A stretch of DNA of 64,000 bases from Actinomyces qiguomingii (GCF_004102025.1 NZ_CP025228.1:372001-436000), one strand, 5' to 3'. Counted from the first letter of the stretch, positions 34,374 to 43,375 are shown. The notes: a model not told the origin generated them from the letters alone. Translations and numbers: made by a program.

Positions 34374-35350
34374 CCGGCAAGCATATTGAGATATTCTTGG
34401 TGGACGGCAAGTCTGGTGGGATCACGACGGCAGATGTTTCAGGCTGGACTGGACACATCCTTTCCGGTCCGAGAACTATGCTTAAAGAACTCCGTGCCCG
34501 ATGGGATGCGCAGACGAACGGCGTATACCTGCTTCTCGGCGAGGATCCTGAGGCAATCGAGTCCACTCGATGCTACATCGGCAAGACTGAGAACTTCGCA
34601 GAGCGGTTTGTTGACCATGATCGCAAGAAGGACTGGTGGACGCGGGCGGTTGTTATCTCATCTCGCGAAGATGCCTTCAACCAAGGTCACTGGGGCTACC
34701 TGGAATCCCGCATGTTGGAGATCGCGGCGGAAGCGAAAAGATGTTCTCTGACGGATAACGTTCAGACCCCGAAGCCACGTAAGCTTTCAGAAGCTCAAGT
34801 CTCGGATACCGATGCTTTCTTGACGCAGGTTCGTTCTGTTCTGCCTGTCCTCGGTGTGAACGTGCTGAGTAATGTCAGGACGGAGCGAAGTGGCGTAGCG
34901 TCTCTGAGTGATTTTGACTCGCCGACATTCCGGTTGTTCAGTCAAGGGAGAGGGGTTGATGCGCGCGCACGCGTAAGTGGGTCCGAGTTCATCATGCTTG
35001 AAGGGTCAATTATCGTAGGCTCATGGGGCGGCCCTGGCCAGAACAACGAGGGCCATAGTCAGAGCACTAGGCGGCTATACGCATCGTATCGCGCGCAGCA
35101 TGAGAAACTTATCGATGACGGCTCAATCGTTGTGAAGGGTCCTACTGGTACCTTGACTCGCGATATCCCCTTCAGCTCTCCGTCCACTGCGGGAGCGATC
35201 GCGCTCGGGCGCTCCTGCAACGGACGGGCAAGCTGGACCTGGGAAGGAGGCACATACGCCGACTGGGAGAACGGAGACCTGCCTCCATCCAATGCTGAAG
35301 TCGAAGAAGGACAGGGCGAGGCGAGCAGGATCGCCGTCGTCGGCCCGTGA
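34370..35350 (+). CDS. GIY-YIG nuclease-family protein with DUF4357-like C terminus
   Basis: A 326-residue protein embedded between hsdS and hsdR with overlaps on both sides. The GIY-YIG core is NGVYLLLGED, then RCYIGKTENFAERFVDHDRK, and the catalytic region LESRMLEIAAEAKR (Glu). The carboxy terminus PSTAGAIALGRSCNGRASWT resembles DUF4357. Related proteins occur beside type I and other restriction systems, with unknown role: extra cleavage, or control of the complex. Base composition is lower in GC than hsdM or hsdR, which suggests it was acquired together with the hsdS domain. Confidence 0.85.
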   Translation: MTGKHIEIFLVDGKSGGITTADVSGWTGHILSGPRTMLKELRARWDAQTNGVYLLLGEDPEAIESTRCYIGKTENFAERFVDHDRKKDWWTRAVVISSREDAFNQGHWGYLESRMLEIAAEAKRCSLTDNVQTPKPRKLSEAQVSDTDAFLTQVRSVLPVLGVNVLSNVRTERSGVASLSDFDSPTFRLFSQGRGVDARARVSGSEFIMLEGSIIVGSWGGPGQNNEGHSQSTRRLYASYRAQHEKLIDDGSIVVKGPTGTLTRDIPFSSPSTAGAIALGRSCNGRASWTWEGGTYADWENGDLPPSNAEVEEGQGEASRIAVVGP

Positions 35351-38300
35351 CTGGAACGCAGAGAGACAACACTGACATGACCATCCGCGAAGCCCACGCC
35401 GTACGCATTGAACCCGTCATACTGACCGACGAGGCCACCGTCGTCGGCGCCTACGAGCCGAGCGAACGTACCAGCAAGGCGTACCAGTCCGAAGCGGACC
35501 TTGAACGCGCCTTCATTGCACAGCTCCAGGACCAGGCGTACGAGCATATCGAGTTCAGTCCCGACAACGCGGAAGCCGAACTCATAGCCAACCTCCGCAC
35601 CCAGCTTGAGGCGCTCAACGACTACCGCTTCACCGACGCCGAGTGGAAGCGCTTCTTCGAGCACTCCATCCTCACCACCGGAGGCGCGCTCGACGTCGTC
35701 GAGAAGACCCAGCGCATCCAGGAGGACCACGTCCAGGTCTTCACCCGGGACAACGGCGAGTCCAAGAACATCCGCCTCATCGACAAGCAGCACATCCACA
35801 ACAACCGACTGCAAGTCACCAACCAGTACGTCGCCACCAACGCTGCGCGCTCCAACCGCTACGACGTCACCATCCTCGTCAACGGGCTGCCGCTGGTTCA
35901 CATCGAGCTCAAACGGCGCGGCGTCGACATTCGCGAGGCCTTCAACCAGATCAACCGCTACCAGCGCGACTCCTTCTGGTCCGGGGCGGGCCTGTTCGGC
36001 TACGTCCAGATCTTCATCATCTCCAACGGCACCTACACGAAGTACTACGCCAACACCACCCGCCAGGATCACCTCACCGGGAACCAGGGAATGCAGCGCC
36101 AGGTCAAGGCCGCAACATCAGACGCCTACGAGTTCACCTCCTGGTGGACCGACGCCGCCAACCAGCGCATCACCGACCTCGTCGACTTCACACGCACCTT
36201 CCTGTCCAAGCACACGCTGCTCGCAGTCCTGACGCGCTACTGCGTGTTCACCGTCGCCGACACCCTCGCGGACCGCAAGCTACTGGTCATGCGGCCCTAC
36301 CAGATCGCCGCCACCGAGGCGATCCTCCAGCGCATCAACACCTCCACCAACGCCCGCCAGACCGGCACCCTCGCCGCCGGCGGATACATCTGGCACACCA
36401 CCGGCAGCGGTAAGACCCTCACATCCTTCAAGACCGCCAAGCTCGCCGCCGGAATGGAGGAGATCGACAAGGTTATCTTCGTCGTCGATCGCAAAGACCT
36501 AGACCACCAGACCATCAAGGAATACAACCGCTTCGCCGAGGGCACCGTATCCGCCAACCAGTCCACCATCCAGCTGACAGCCCAGATCAATGACCCCTCG
36601 GTCAAGATCATCGTCACCACAATCCAGAAGCTGGCCACCTTCGTTGGACGCAACCGTAAGCACGAGGTCTACACCGGGCACGTCGTCCTCATCTTCGACG
36701 AATGCCACCGCAGCCAGTTCGGTGACATGCACACCGCCATCACCAAGGCCTTCCGCAACTACCACCTCTTCGGCTTCACCGGCACCCCCATCTTCGCCGA
36801 TAACGCCGGCTCCAGCGGCAACGTGCAACTGCGCACCACTGCCCAGGCCTTCGGTGACCAGCTCCACTCCTACACGATCGTCGACGCCATCGGCGACAAG
36901 AACGTCCTGCCCTTCCGCATCGACTACATCGACACCGTGCACAGCCGCGACGACGTCGTCGACGCCGAAATCAGCGCCATCGACACCGAGCGTGCACTCC
37001 TCGCACCCGGCCGGATAGCGCAGGTAGTCACCTACATTCGCGAGCACTTCCACCAGAAGACCCGGCGCAACCGGACCTACACGCTCGGGCAGCAGCGCCT
37101 GGCCGGCTTTAACTCACTGCTTGCCACCGCATCCATCCCCGCCGCGCGCGCCTACTACCAGGAATTCGCCCGGCAGCAGCAGGGACTGCCCAGCGACCAG
37201 CGACTCACCATCGGCATCATCTACTCCTACGCCGCCAACGCCGAAGCGCCCGGGGACTCACTCGCGGAGGAGTCCACCGACCCCACCGCGCTGTCCGCCG
37301 ACGACCGGGCCTTCCTCGACGCCGCCATCGCAGACTACAACCACCAGTTTGGAACCAATTACGATACCAGCGCCTCAGGCTTTGAAGGCTACTACGAAGA
37401 CATATCCGCCCGCCTCACCAAGCGGCAGATCGACCTCGTCATCGTCGTCAACATGTTCCTCACCGGCTTCGACTCCAAGACCCTCAACACCCTGTGGGTC
37501 GACAAGCAACTGCGCACCCACGGCCTCATCCAGGCGTTCTCCCGCACCAACCGCATCCTCAACGCCGTCAAAAGCTACGGGAACATCGTCTGCTTCCGTA
37601 ACCTACAGGCCGAGACCGACGCCGCCATCGCCCTGTTCGGCAACAAGAACGCCAGCGGCACCATCCTCCTGCGGTCCTACCGCGAGTACCTGGAAGAGTT
37701 CATCGCCAAGGTCGCCCAGCTGCGCGACAAGTGGCGGCCCGGCGAGGTGATCACCTCCGAGGAGGCTCAGAAGGAGTTCGTGACGCTGTTCGGCCAGATA
37801 CTCCGGTTGCGGAACATCCTGGTCTCCTTCGATGAGTTCGCTGAGGACAACATGGGGGGCCTCAACGACGCCGACCTTGCCGACTACACCAGCATGTACC
37901 TGGAGATCCATACCCAGATGCGCGCGGCGGCCGAGGCGGAGAAGGAGGTCGTCAACGAGGACCTCGTCTTTGAGATCGAGCTCATCAAGCAGGTTGAGGT
38001 CGGTGTCGACTACATCCTGAGGCTCGTGGAGGATAAGCGAGCACAGCGGGGCGGGAGTAACGGCGAGGACCGGGAGATCCCCGTGGAGATCAAGCGCGCC
38101 ATCGCCTCCAGCCCCACGCTCCACTCCAAGCGCGACCTCATTGAGGACTTCGTTATGTCCGTCTCCGGCAACGGGGCAGTTGACAAGCAGTGGAAGGCAT
38201 TCATCGCGGCGCGGATGGCCGCAGAGCTGGACGCCATCGTTACTGCCGAAGGGCTGCGTGGGGCAGAAACTGAGGAGTTCGTCGGCGCTGCCCTGCGTAG

Positions 38301-38469
38301 CGGAGTCGTTCCTACCGAGGGCACCGCGATCACCCGTCTACTCCCGCGCGTCTCCCGCTTCCGCAAAGCGGCCGCCGGCCAGAGCCACGGCGAGCGCAAG
38401 GCGCGCGTCGTCGAGGCGCTGACGGCGTACGTGGAGAGGTTCGGGGACCTCACAAATGAGAAAGCGTAA
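35347..38469 (+). CDS. hsdR: Type I restriction endonuclease subunit
   Basis: Motor-nuclease subunit of 1040 residues. The nuclease domain is near residue 170-200 (RYDVTILVNG, then HIELKRRG, the D...ExK core). Helicase motifs are Walker A HTTGSGKTLTS near 352, DECHRSQFGDMH near 450 and FGFTGTPIF, with motif VI as IQAFSRTNRIL. The carboxy-terminal helical domain that binds the HsdM/HsdS core follows. GTG 35347 overlaps the upstream stop; ATG 35377 is an alternative start. All parts look intact, so the system should be functional. Confidence 0.96.
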   Translation: MTGTQRDNTDMTIREAHAVRIEPVILTDEATVVGAYEPSERTSKAYQSEADLERAFIAQLQDQAYEHIEFSPDNAEAELIANLRTQLEALNDYRFTDAEWKRFFEHSILTTGGALDVVEKTQRIQEDHVQVFTRDNGESKNIRLIDKQHIHNNRLQVTNQYVATNAARSNRYDVTILVNGLPLVHIELKRRGVDIREAFNQINRYQRDSFWSGAGLFGYVQIFIISNGTYTKYYANTTRQDHLTGNQGMQRQVKAATSDAYEFTSWWTDAANQRITDLVDFTRTFLSKHTLLAVLTRYCVFTVADTLADRKLLVMRPYQIAATEAILQRINTSTNARQTGTLAAGGYIWHTTGSGKTLTSFKTAKLAAGMEEIDKVIFVVDRKDLDHQTIKEYNRFAEGTVSANQSTIQLTAQINDPSVKIIVTTIQKLATFVGRNRKHEVYTGHVVLIFDECHRSQFGDMHTAITKAFRNYHLFGFTGTPIFADNAGSSGNVQLRTTAQAFGDQLHSYTIVDAIGDKNVLPFRIDYIDTVHSRDDVVDAEISAIDTERALLAPGRIAQVVTYIREHFHQKTRRNRTYTLGQQRLAGFNSLLATASIPAARAYYQEFARQQQGLPSDQRLTIGIIYSYAANAEAPGDSLAEESTDPTALSADDRAFLDAAIADYNHQFGTNYDTSASGFEGYYEDISARLTKRQIDLVIVVNMFLTGFDSKTLNTLWVDKQLRTHGLIQAFSRTNRILNAVKSYGNIVCFRNLQAETDAAIALFGNKNASGTILLRSYREYLEEFIAKVAQLRDKWRPGEVITSEEAQKEFVTLFGQILRLRNILVSFDEFAEDNMGGLNDADLADYTSMYLEIHTQMRAAAEAEKEVVNEDLVFEIELIKQVEVGVDYILRLVEDKRAQRGGSNGEDREIPVEIKRAIASSPTLHSKRDLIEDFVMSVSGNGAVDKQWKAFIAARMAAELDAIVTAEGLRGAETEEFVGAALRSGVVPTEGTAITRLLPRVSRFRKAAAGQSHGERKARVVEALTAYVERFGDLTNEKA

Positions 38470-38664
38470 ACGGGGTGTTCCGGTTTGAAGGTGTGGGCGG
38501 GATCGGGTGGCTGGCAGCTCGGTGGTAGCGCGGCGAGGTCGCGTCGAGGCCCCTGGCGGGCATGACGGTGACATCCCGCTGCGGGCCACTTTCCAGCCGA
38601 CTCGCTGGGCCCCGGAGCGGGTGTGATGGTGCGGGGAACTTCGAAGCTTGTACTGCGCGAGGGG

Positions 38665-39267
38665 TCATCGATTCAGTAGGCCGAGACGCCGGAGGAGATG
38701 GGGCATTGTCGTGGAGGGGCTGGATCCCTGGGCGTTGATCTGGGGCGCAGAGTCGCCGACGACGAAGCACCGCTGCGCAGCCTCGTCGACCCGGTCGAAG
38801 GGGAAGTCCTTAGGTAGCCCTTTGGCATCACGTCCGTCCTGACCGGTCAGCTGACGGTAGTGGCGCTGCGCGTCAGTCTGATCTTGGTACCTGCGGACTC
38901 GCTCATAGTGCGCAATGAGCCACACCTCGAAACAAGGCACTGAGACGACGCCGATGACCCTGCTGGACTTGAGACTGGCGCAGTCCTGGAGGAAGCGCTT
39001 GCGGTCGGTGCCATCATGGTCGACGACGATCCACACCTCGTCGAAATCCGTGAGCCCTCCGCGTCCGCCCGTCAGGTCCTTGAGGATTGTCTCGGGTTCC
39101 TTTCCGTCCTCGGGGCGAAGGGTGATTGCCAGGCCGGCATCACGGGGGACCTTCTTCTTGATGACTTCGAGGTACTCCTTCTCCGTTCTCGCTCCGTTCG
39201 TGATGATGAGGACGGTGGTCCGTGTCCGGCGGGCGTTCCTCCGGTTGCGCTGAATCGTCCTTCCCAC
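38665..39267 (-). CDS. RloB-family protein (AbiLii-like)
   Basis: A 200-residue RloB-like protein with a GTG start. The family opening TVLIITNGARTEKEYLEVIK (Toprim-like, Glu after R-T) is followed by FDEVWIVVDHDGTDRKRFLQ (acidic pair), VPCFEVWLIAHYE and a carboxy-terminal helical part. It lies 3 nt downstream of the AAA ATPase gene. RloA/RloB pairs were first noted inside type I restriction loci, and the AbiL phage-defence system has the same two components. Convergent to hsdR, 195 bp apart. Confidence 0.88.
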   Translation of the reverse strand: MGRTIQRNRRNARRTRTTVLIITNGARTEKEYLEVIKKKVPRDAGLAITLRPEDGKEPETILKDLTGGRGGLTDFDEVWIVVDHDGTDRKRFLQDCASLKSSRVIGVVSVPCFEVWLIAHYERVRRYQDQTDAQRHYRQLTGQDGRDAKGLPKDFPFDRVDEAAQRCFVVGDSAPQINAQGSSPSTTMPHLLRRLGLLNR

Positions 39268-39270
39268 GGC

Positions 39271-40587
39271 TCACCCTGCTGTCTGCGGGGCTCGTGCGAT
39301 GTCGATCGCTTCCATGACCCGCGAGAAGTCGACATCCGGTAGAGCGCCGAAGCGGCCGGTGAGGTAGCGTTTCTGCTCATTGTTGCTGGCGCGGGTGTCG
39401 AAGTCCGCCAAGGAGAAGACTTCACTAGACGTTCCATGCTTCTCGCAGAACCACACCTCGCCCGGAGCGAGCACCTTGCTGGGCGCGTTGCCGAGCAGAG
39501 ACGTGTCATGGGTCGAGAAGAGGATCTGGGCGCCCGTGGTGTTGATATCGGGGTCCTTGAACATTCTCACCATGGCCGCAGCGAGGGTCGGGTGCAGGCT
39601 TGCATCGAGCTCATCGACGACAAGGAGGTCTCCCCGAGCAATAGCGTTGACGGCCGGGCCGGCGGTTGTCAACCAGGTCAGCGTGCCCATGCTCTGCGCG
39701 CCGAGGCCGAGGTCGAATGTCCTGCCTGCGTCGTCTGAGTGAGTGAACACGAGCAGGCGGACAACGGAGGGCAATGCGTCGTCGGGGATCTGAGTCGAGA
39801 GGTCGTCGCTGCCGACGGCCAGGAGTGCGCGCATGCGCTCTAGGACTTCTGGCGGAATCTGCTCCTCCTGGACGCGGACATCGCTGATACCGAGGTCCGC
39901 CATATGTGCGAGTGCCTTGACAATGCCCTGCCAGCGCTTCGGGTTCTCAATCAACCGGGAGATGATCCACTGCACCCAGTCCTCGGTGCTCTGATCGCTG
40001 CGGTTAACGGCGGCGATGCTGGTACCGGCTCTCAAGCCCTGTGACACCGGAGCGAGCGTCTTGTGCTGGTAGCGCGAGGCTACTGCGAGCAGGAGATCTG
40101 TTGCGGTGAGGAGTCGCTTGACTTCCGCGGTCGGGCCCGTGAGGCTCGGTCCGGACTTCACCTCGATGGGCGTGTCGGCGCTCTGCTGGGTTCGCTGGAA
40201 CAGAAGGCGTGAGGTGCCCTTGGGATAGGCGTGCAGAACCTCGGAACGGATGCCCCACGGCATGGCCTCCACGGTGTAGTGGTAACGGACGCCCGTGCGG
40301 GTGAAGTTGACGTCGTAGGTCGTGGGGAGGTCGGCGCTTGCCTGTGCATGTGGTGCGTAGAGCGTGCGACCGGGGTTGGCGACGGCGTGTGCGAGTGTCT
40401 GGAGGGCGTCGAGCAGCGTGGACTTGCCGGAGGCGTTGGCGCCGTAGACGGCGGCAATCCGGTAGGTCGAGTTCTCCCACGTCTGGGGTGGCTTCGGCGT
40501 CTGCGTCTTGAGCGAGGGGGTCACGAACGATAGGCCGGCCTCGCTGGCGAAGACTCGGAAGTTGGAGGTGGCGATATCGAGCAGCAT
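39271..40587 (-). CDS. AAA-type ATPase, RloA/AbiLi-like
   Basis: A 438-residue AAA15/AAA21 ATPase. It begins MLLDIATSNFRVFASEAGLS; Walker A is AVYGANASGKSTLLDAL. The signature-like part is LGLGAQSMGTLTWLTTAGPA, and Walker B LLVVDELDASLHPTL is followed by ILFSTHDTSLL, as in OLD/SMC-like defence ATPases. Together with the RloB gene downstream it should form a two-component abortive-infection system (AbiL type). The promoter is probably in TTCCCTTATCTATGTCAAGA just upstream. Confidence 0.88.
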   Translation of the reverse strand: MLLDIATSNFRVFASEAGLSFVTPSLKTQTPKPPQTWENSTYRIAAVYGANASGKSTLLDALQTLAHAVANPGRTLYAPHAQASADLPTTYDVNFTRTGVRYHYTVEAMPWGIRSEVLHAYPKGTSRLLFQRTQQSADTPIEVKSGPSLTGPTAEVKRLLTATDLLLAVASRYQHKTLAPVSQGLRAGTSIAAVNRSDQSTEDWVQWIISRLIENPKRWQGIVKALAHMADLGISDVRVQEEQIPPEVLERMRALLAVGSDDLSTQIPDDALPSVVRLLVFTHSDDAGRTFDLGLGAQSMGTLTWLTTAGPAVNAIARGDLLVVDELDASLHPTLAAAMVRMFKDPDINTTGAQILFSTHDTSLLGNAPSKVLAPGEVWFCEKHGTSSEVFSLADFDTRASNNEQKRYLTGRFGALPDVDFSRVMEAIDIARAPQTAG

Positions 40588-41478
40588 ACAGCGAAGCTAG
40601 CCTGTTCCCTTATCTATGTCAAGATTTGGGAGAAAAAGTACGGATCTGATGTAATGATGAGTGACTGTGGTGGGCCCCTCCCGTCGGGCATGACCGTCGA
40701 GGCCTTGCGCGACTTGCCTGAGCCCGTCGTGCTCGCCACCTGTGCCAGATCGCGCAGGCGCGTCAGGGTGCGCGACTTCTCCGAGGATTCCGGCGCCTCC
40801 TCGCTCGCCGCCTGGGAGCGATGTCGTGCCATGCCTTTCATTGATTGTCTGTATCAGGGCGGTCGGGGAGGGCAGGAAGGCCTTCGCCAGAGTTCAGGAG
40901 AACAGTGCGTCGCCGCGGTTGCCGGTGACTCTCGGTCCGGCGGCATCCGGGGCGACGTCGAGCGACGGCGGGGGAGTGGGAGCGGACGGCGCGGTGGTAG
41001 GGGAGGCGGGGGGAGCGGGGGAAGGGGCGGGGCTCGTGGGACCGGTGCCGAAGCGGGTGGCGCTCGCAGAGGGGGTGCTGGGAGGAACGGCCGTGGTCAC
41101 GGGGACGATCCTAAGAAGCGCCGCCGACCAGAAGGCCAGTACGGACAAGTGTGTTCGAGGTGTGACTCCCGCTTGCCCGCCCGGCTGTGCGGCGGGCACA
41201 ATAGTGGGGAGCCACCCGGCTGGGACCCGGATGACTCCCCGATGCGGCCGGTCCTAGAACCAGCCGCGGAGGGAATCCATCAGGACACTAACGGCCCGGA
41301 TCAGATGAGCGATAGCGTTGATCCGTTCGCTCGTCTTCCGGGCCGTTTCCTCGCCCTTGCGGACGTTGGCGTGTCGGCCTTCGGTCTCCGCCCTGTGACG
41401 CCGCGTCCACCTCGGATGCCTTCGCCGCCAACCGGCGTACACCCCGACGAAGAGGTGGTTTCCTTGCCGGTTTGCTGG

Positions 41479-41580
41479 ACCATGTCCAGGATGACGCCGG
41501 TCAAGGTCGAAAGCAGTACCCGTGCTGCGATCCGTGCCGTCGCGGAGCGTCAGGGCGTCCACCGGATGTCGCCATCCGGT
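41479..41580 (+). pseudogene. Decayed 5' fragment of a ribbon-helix-helix antitoxin
   Basis: The sequence encodes MSRMTPVKVESSTRAAIRAV and AERQGVHRMSPSG. The intact antitoxin at 43376 begins MNRMTTIKVESSTRDAVRAL and AERQGVTMDVA. The match then ends, leaving a fragment of about 32 codons with no partner toxin. It lies just upstream of the excisionase-type antitoxin gene. Confidence 0.7.
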
Positions 41581-41643
41581 GGACGCCCCGGTTCGAGGCC
41601 CGGTCTCCTGTGGTTGCGCCAGAAGAGTGGTGATCCCCACTGT

Positions 41644-41679
41644 GTTTCACATATAAGTGAAACTGCGTTACGCTGTAAC
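41644..41679 (+). promoter_or_regulatory. Operator/promoter of the second excisionase-PIN module
   Basis: GTTTCAC at 41644-41650 and GTGAAAC at 41657-41663 form a perfect inverted repeat around ATATAA. GTTAC (41667-41671) and GTAAC (41675-41679) form a second one. Both lie 37-72 bp upstream of the antitoxin ATG, which has a strong GGAGAGGAGG ribosome site. They are likely autoregulatory sites; binding is inferred. Confidence 0.6.
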
Positions 41680-41715
41680 AGCGCCGACGAACCGTGTGCG
41701 AGGAGAGGAGGCTTC

Positions 41716-42153
41716 ATGTCCGTCAGCACGCTCACCAGGGTCGGCCTCGCGGCGCAGACCGTGCGTGAGGTTCAGGAGATCAAGCCCATAGAAGGAGCCG
41801 TACTCGTACTGCGTCACCCTGACGGCCGCGAGGTCGTGTTGACGCAGGGTGTTCAGAGGGCTCTGTTGGCAGCCCTCGCCTCGATCGCCGAGCATGGCGA
41901 GGTCACTATCGGCCGTGTCCCTGACGAACTCACCAGCACTGTTGCGGCCGACATGCTCGGTGTCTCGCGTCCTACGCTGCTGAAGTGGAGCCGCGACGGC
42001 GTGATCGCCTCTTTCAGGGTTGGTACGCACACTCGCTTCCGCCGAGAGGACGTAGTGCGGCTTCGGGATGAGCGCGAGCGTGAGCGTCGCCGTGCCTTCG
42101 AGGAGTTGCGCGCTCTGGACGCGGAAGGGGGCTTCGAGCACTTCGAAGACTGA
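41716..42153 (+). CDS. Excisionase-fold helix-turn-helix antitoxin
   Basis: A 145-residue antitoxin. The amino-terminal domain (GAVLVLRHPDGREVVLTQGV) resembles the small domain of the antitoxin at 27619. The DNA-binding part is TVAADMLGVSRPTLLKWSRD then GVIASFRVGTHTRFRREDVV, with a charged helix RDERERERRRAFEELRALDA after it. The frame is open far upstream, but ATG 41716 has the strong ribosome site and begins the conserved region. It precedes a PIN toxin gene by 59 bp. Confidence 0.87.
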   Translation: MSVSTLTRVGLAAQTVREVQEIKPIEGAVLVLRHPDGREVVLTQGVQRALLAALASIAEHGEVTIGRVPDELTSTVAADMLGVSRPTLLKWSRDGVIASFRVGTHTRFRREDVVRLRDERERERRRAFEELRALDAEGGFEHFED

Positions 42154-42212
42154 CTGCGACAAAATTCACGGAAACCTGTGAGTGCGGCTGCGGCTTGCCG
42201 TAGCCTGCGTCT

Positions 42213-42785
42213 ATGACGCAGCGGGTGCTCGTGGATGCGAACGTACTGTTTCAGAAAACAACCATGGACTGGTTGTTCCTGTTGCGTCTCCATAATCCGG
42301 GCATGTTCCAGACCTATGCCACCGAGGACATCATGGCCGAGGTCATTGCAAACATGCGTGAGAAGAAGCCGAGGGCGCCCGGACGCGTCACCCGCCGTCG
42401 TGCTGAACTCATTCGGGAGAGTCTAGATGAGGTGATTCCCGACTATCCTGGCGATGTGCCGTTCAGTGGTGCTGACCCGAATGACTATCATGTACACGCG
42501 GCGGCGGTGTTTGGTCGGGCGGATTTTCTGCTCACACATAATGATTCCAGGGACTTTACCGATAATCCTGACGGTGAGATCTACTCGGTCATCACGCCCG
42601 ATGAGTTCTTCCTATTGATCGCAAGCTCTGCCCCGAACTGTATGATGCCCATCGTTCGTGAGCAAATGGAGTACTGGGCGGACAGGCCGGGGTATCGGCA
42701 GTTGGATGATGTGTTGATGCGGTCCGGGTGTCCTGGGTTTGCGCTGTGCGTCCGTGAGGTGCTTCAGCAGATCGCGTTGCTTTAG
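42213..42785 (+). CDS. PIN-domain toxin (second excisionase-PIN module)
   Basis: A 190-residue PIN protein: Asp in RVLVDANVLFQKTTMDWLFL, Glu in EDIMAEVIANMRE, Asp in SGADPNDYHVHAAAVFGRAD and the terminal THNDSRDF. The carboxy-terminal extension (MEYWADRPGYRQLDDVLMRS) is typical for this TA subtype. It shares architecture, not close sequence, with the toxin at 27018, so the two modules are distant relatives rather than a recent duplication. Confidence 0.87.
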   Translation: MTQRVLVDANVLFQKTTMDWLFLLRLHNPGMFQTYATEDIMAEVIANMREKKPRAPGRVTRRRAELIRESLDEVIPDYPGDVPFSGADPNDYHVHAAAVFGRADFLLTHNDSRDFTDNPDGEIYSVITPDEFFLLIASSAPNCMMPIVREQMEYWADRPGYRQLDDVLMRSGCPGFALCVREVLQQIALL

Positions 42786-42854
42786 CGGCGCTTCGCGTTT
42801 GAGGGTGTGGATGAAGCCGGGAGTCGGCTCGCCCGTGTGCCTGCTGCCGAGATC

Positions 42855-42966
42855 GTTTACTACGCCTGTTCGGTGTCTGCTACGCCGGTTAGGTGTTTGT
42901 TGAAGGGCTCTGGGCTCTTCAGCGGAGGTCTAACTGGCGTAGTAGAGGCCGAAGGGACGTACCCAA
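42855..42966 (+). repeat. Nested-hairpin repeat family B, copy 3
   Basis: The left part holds two modules (TACTACGCCTGTT and CTACGCCGGTTAGGTG), the inner hairpin TGAAGGGCTC/GGGCTCTTCAG, then GGTCTAACTGGCGTAGTAGA and GGCCGAAGGGACGTACCCAA. It lies 70 bp after the PIN toxin stop and just before a decayed antitoxin segment. Confidence 0.88.
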
Positions 42967-43127
42967 TGATCGGGCTCTAGCCTCCGCGTCGCCAACGCCA
43001 TGCCCAGCGCTGCATCCCACCGCATACGCTTGCTCCTCAGCGCCGCCCCACCTCGGATGCTCGCACCGCCAACCGCCATGTCTCCACGAAGAGGCGGTTC
43101 GTCGTCGGGCATACATGGAGTCGTGTC

Positions 43128-43260
43128 CAGGGTGACGGCGATCAAGGTCGGTACGCACACTCTTCCGCCGAGAGGGCGAAGCGCGGCTTCTGATGAGCGT
43201 GAGGGTCGCTGCGCCTCCGATGAACTGCGAGCCCTGGGCGTCGAGGTAACACTCGACATC
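43128..43260 (+). pseudogene. Chimeric antitoxin remnant (RHH 5' end joined to excisionase-antitoxin 3' end)
   Basis: The left half (GTCCAGGGTGACGGCGATCA, then AGGTCG) matches the degraded ribbon-helix-helix start also seen near 41484. At that point it switches to GGTACGCACACTCTTCCGCC and TGATGAGCGTGAGGGTCGCT, which match the 3' half of the excisionase-type antitoxin gene around 42020-42120. Small indels break every frame. It shows recombination between two neighbouring TA antitoxins. Confidence 0.65.
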
Positions 43261-43375
43261 GACCGACCAGTGGTGCTCAACTCGGAGGGGCCGGGGTGAG
43301 GGCTTCCCCGAGGGGTCTATTGTTGGGTGACTGCAGGTATGGTCAATAGTATGCCTTCGCGGGCATACTTGTGGC

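Larger units (their letters stand above)
40588..41715. other. Long stretch of 1.1 kb without a convincing gene, holding decayed antitoxin sequence
   Basis: The left edge carries the AAA ATPase promoter. A long plus-strand frame runs through to the antitoxin at 41716, but its first 350 codons are Arg/Gly-rich and unlike any family I know. On the minus strand 40894-41199 reads LSVLAFWSAALL followed by a Pro/Ser/Thr-rich tail, a possible but weak secreted peptide. From about 41390 to 41600 are degraded copies of sequences also present at 43045-43150 and 43376-43480. The right edge holds the antitoxin operator. Confidence 0.5.

Noticed and set aside
40654..41715. A 354-codon amino-terminal extension of the antitoxin at 41716
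   Set aside because: The extension is Arg/Gly-rich, includes decayed antitoxin fragments, matches nothing, and the ATG at 41716 has its own strong ribosome site and operator.
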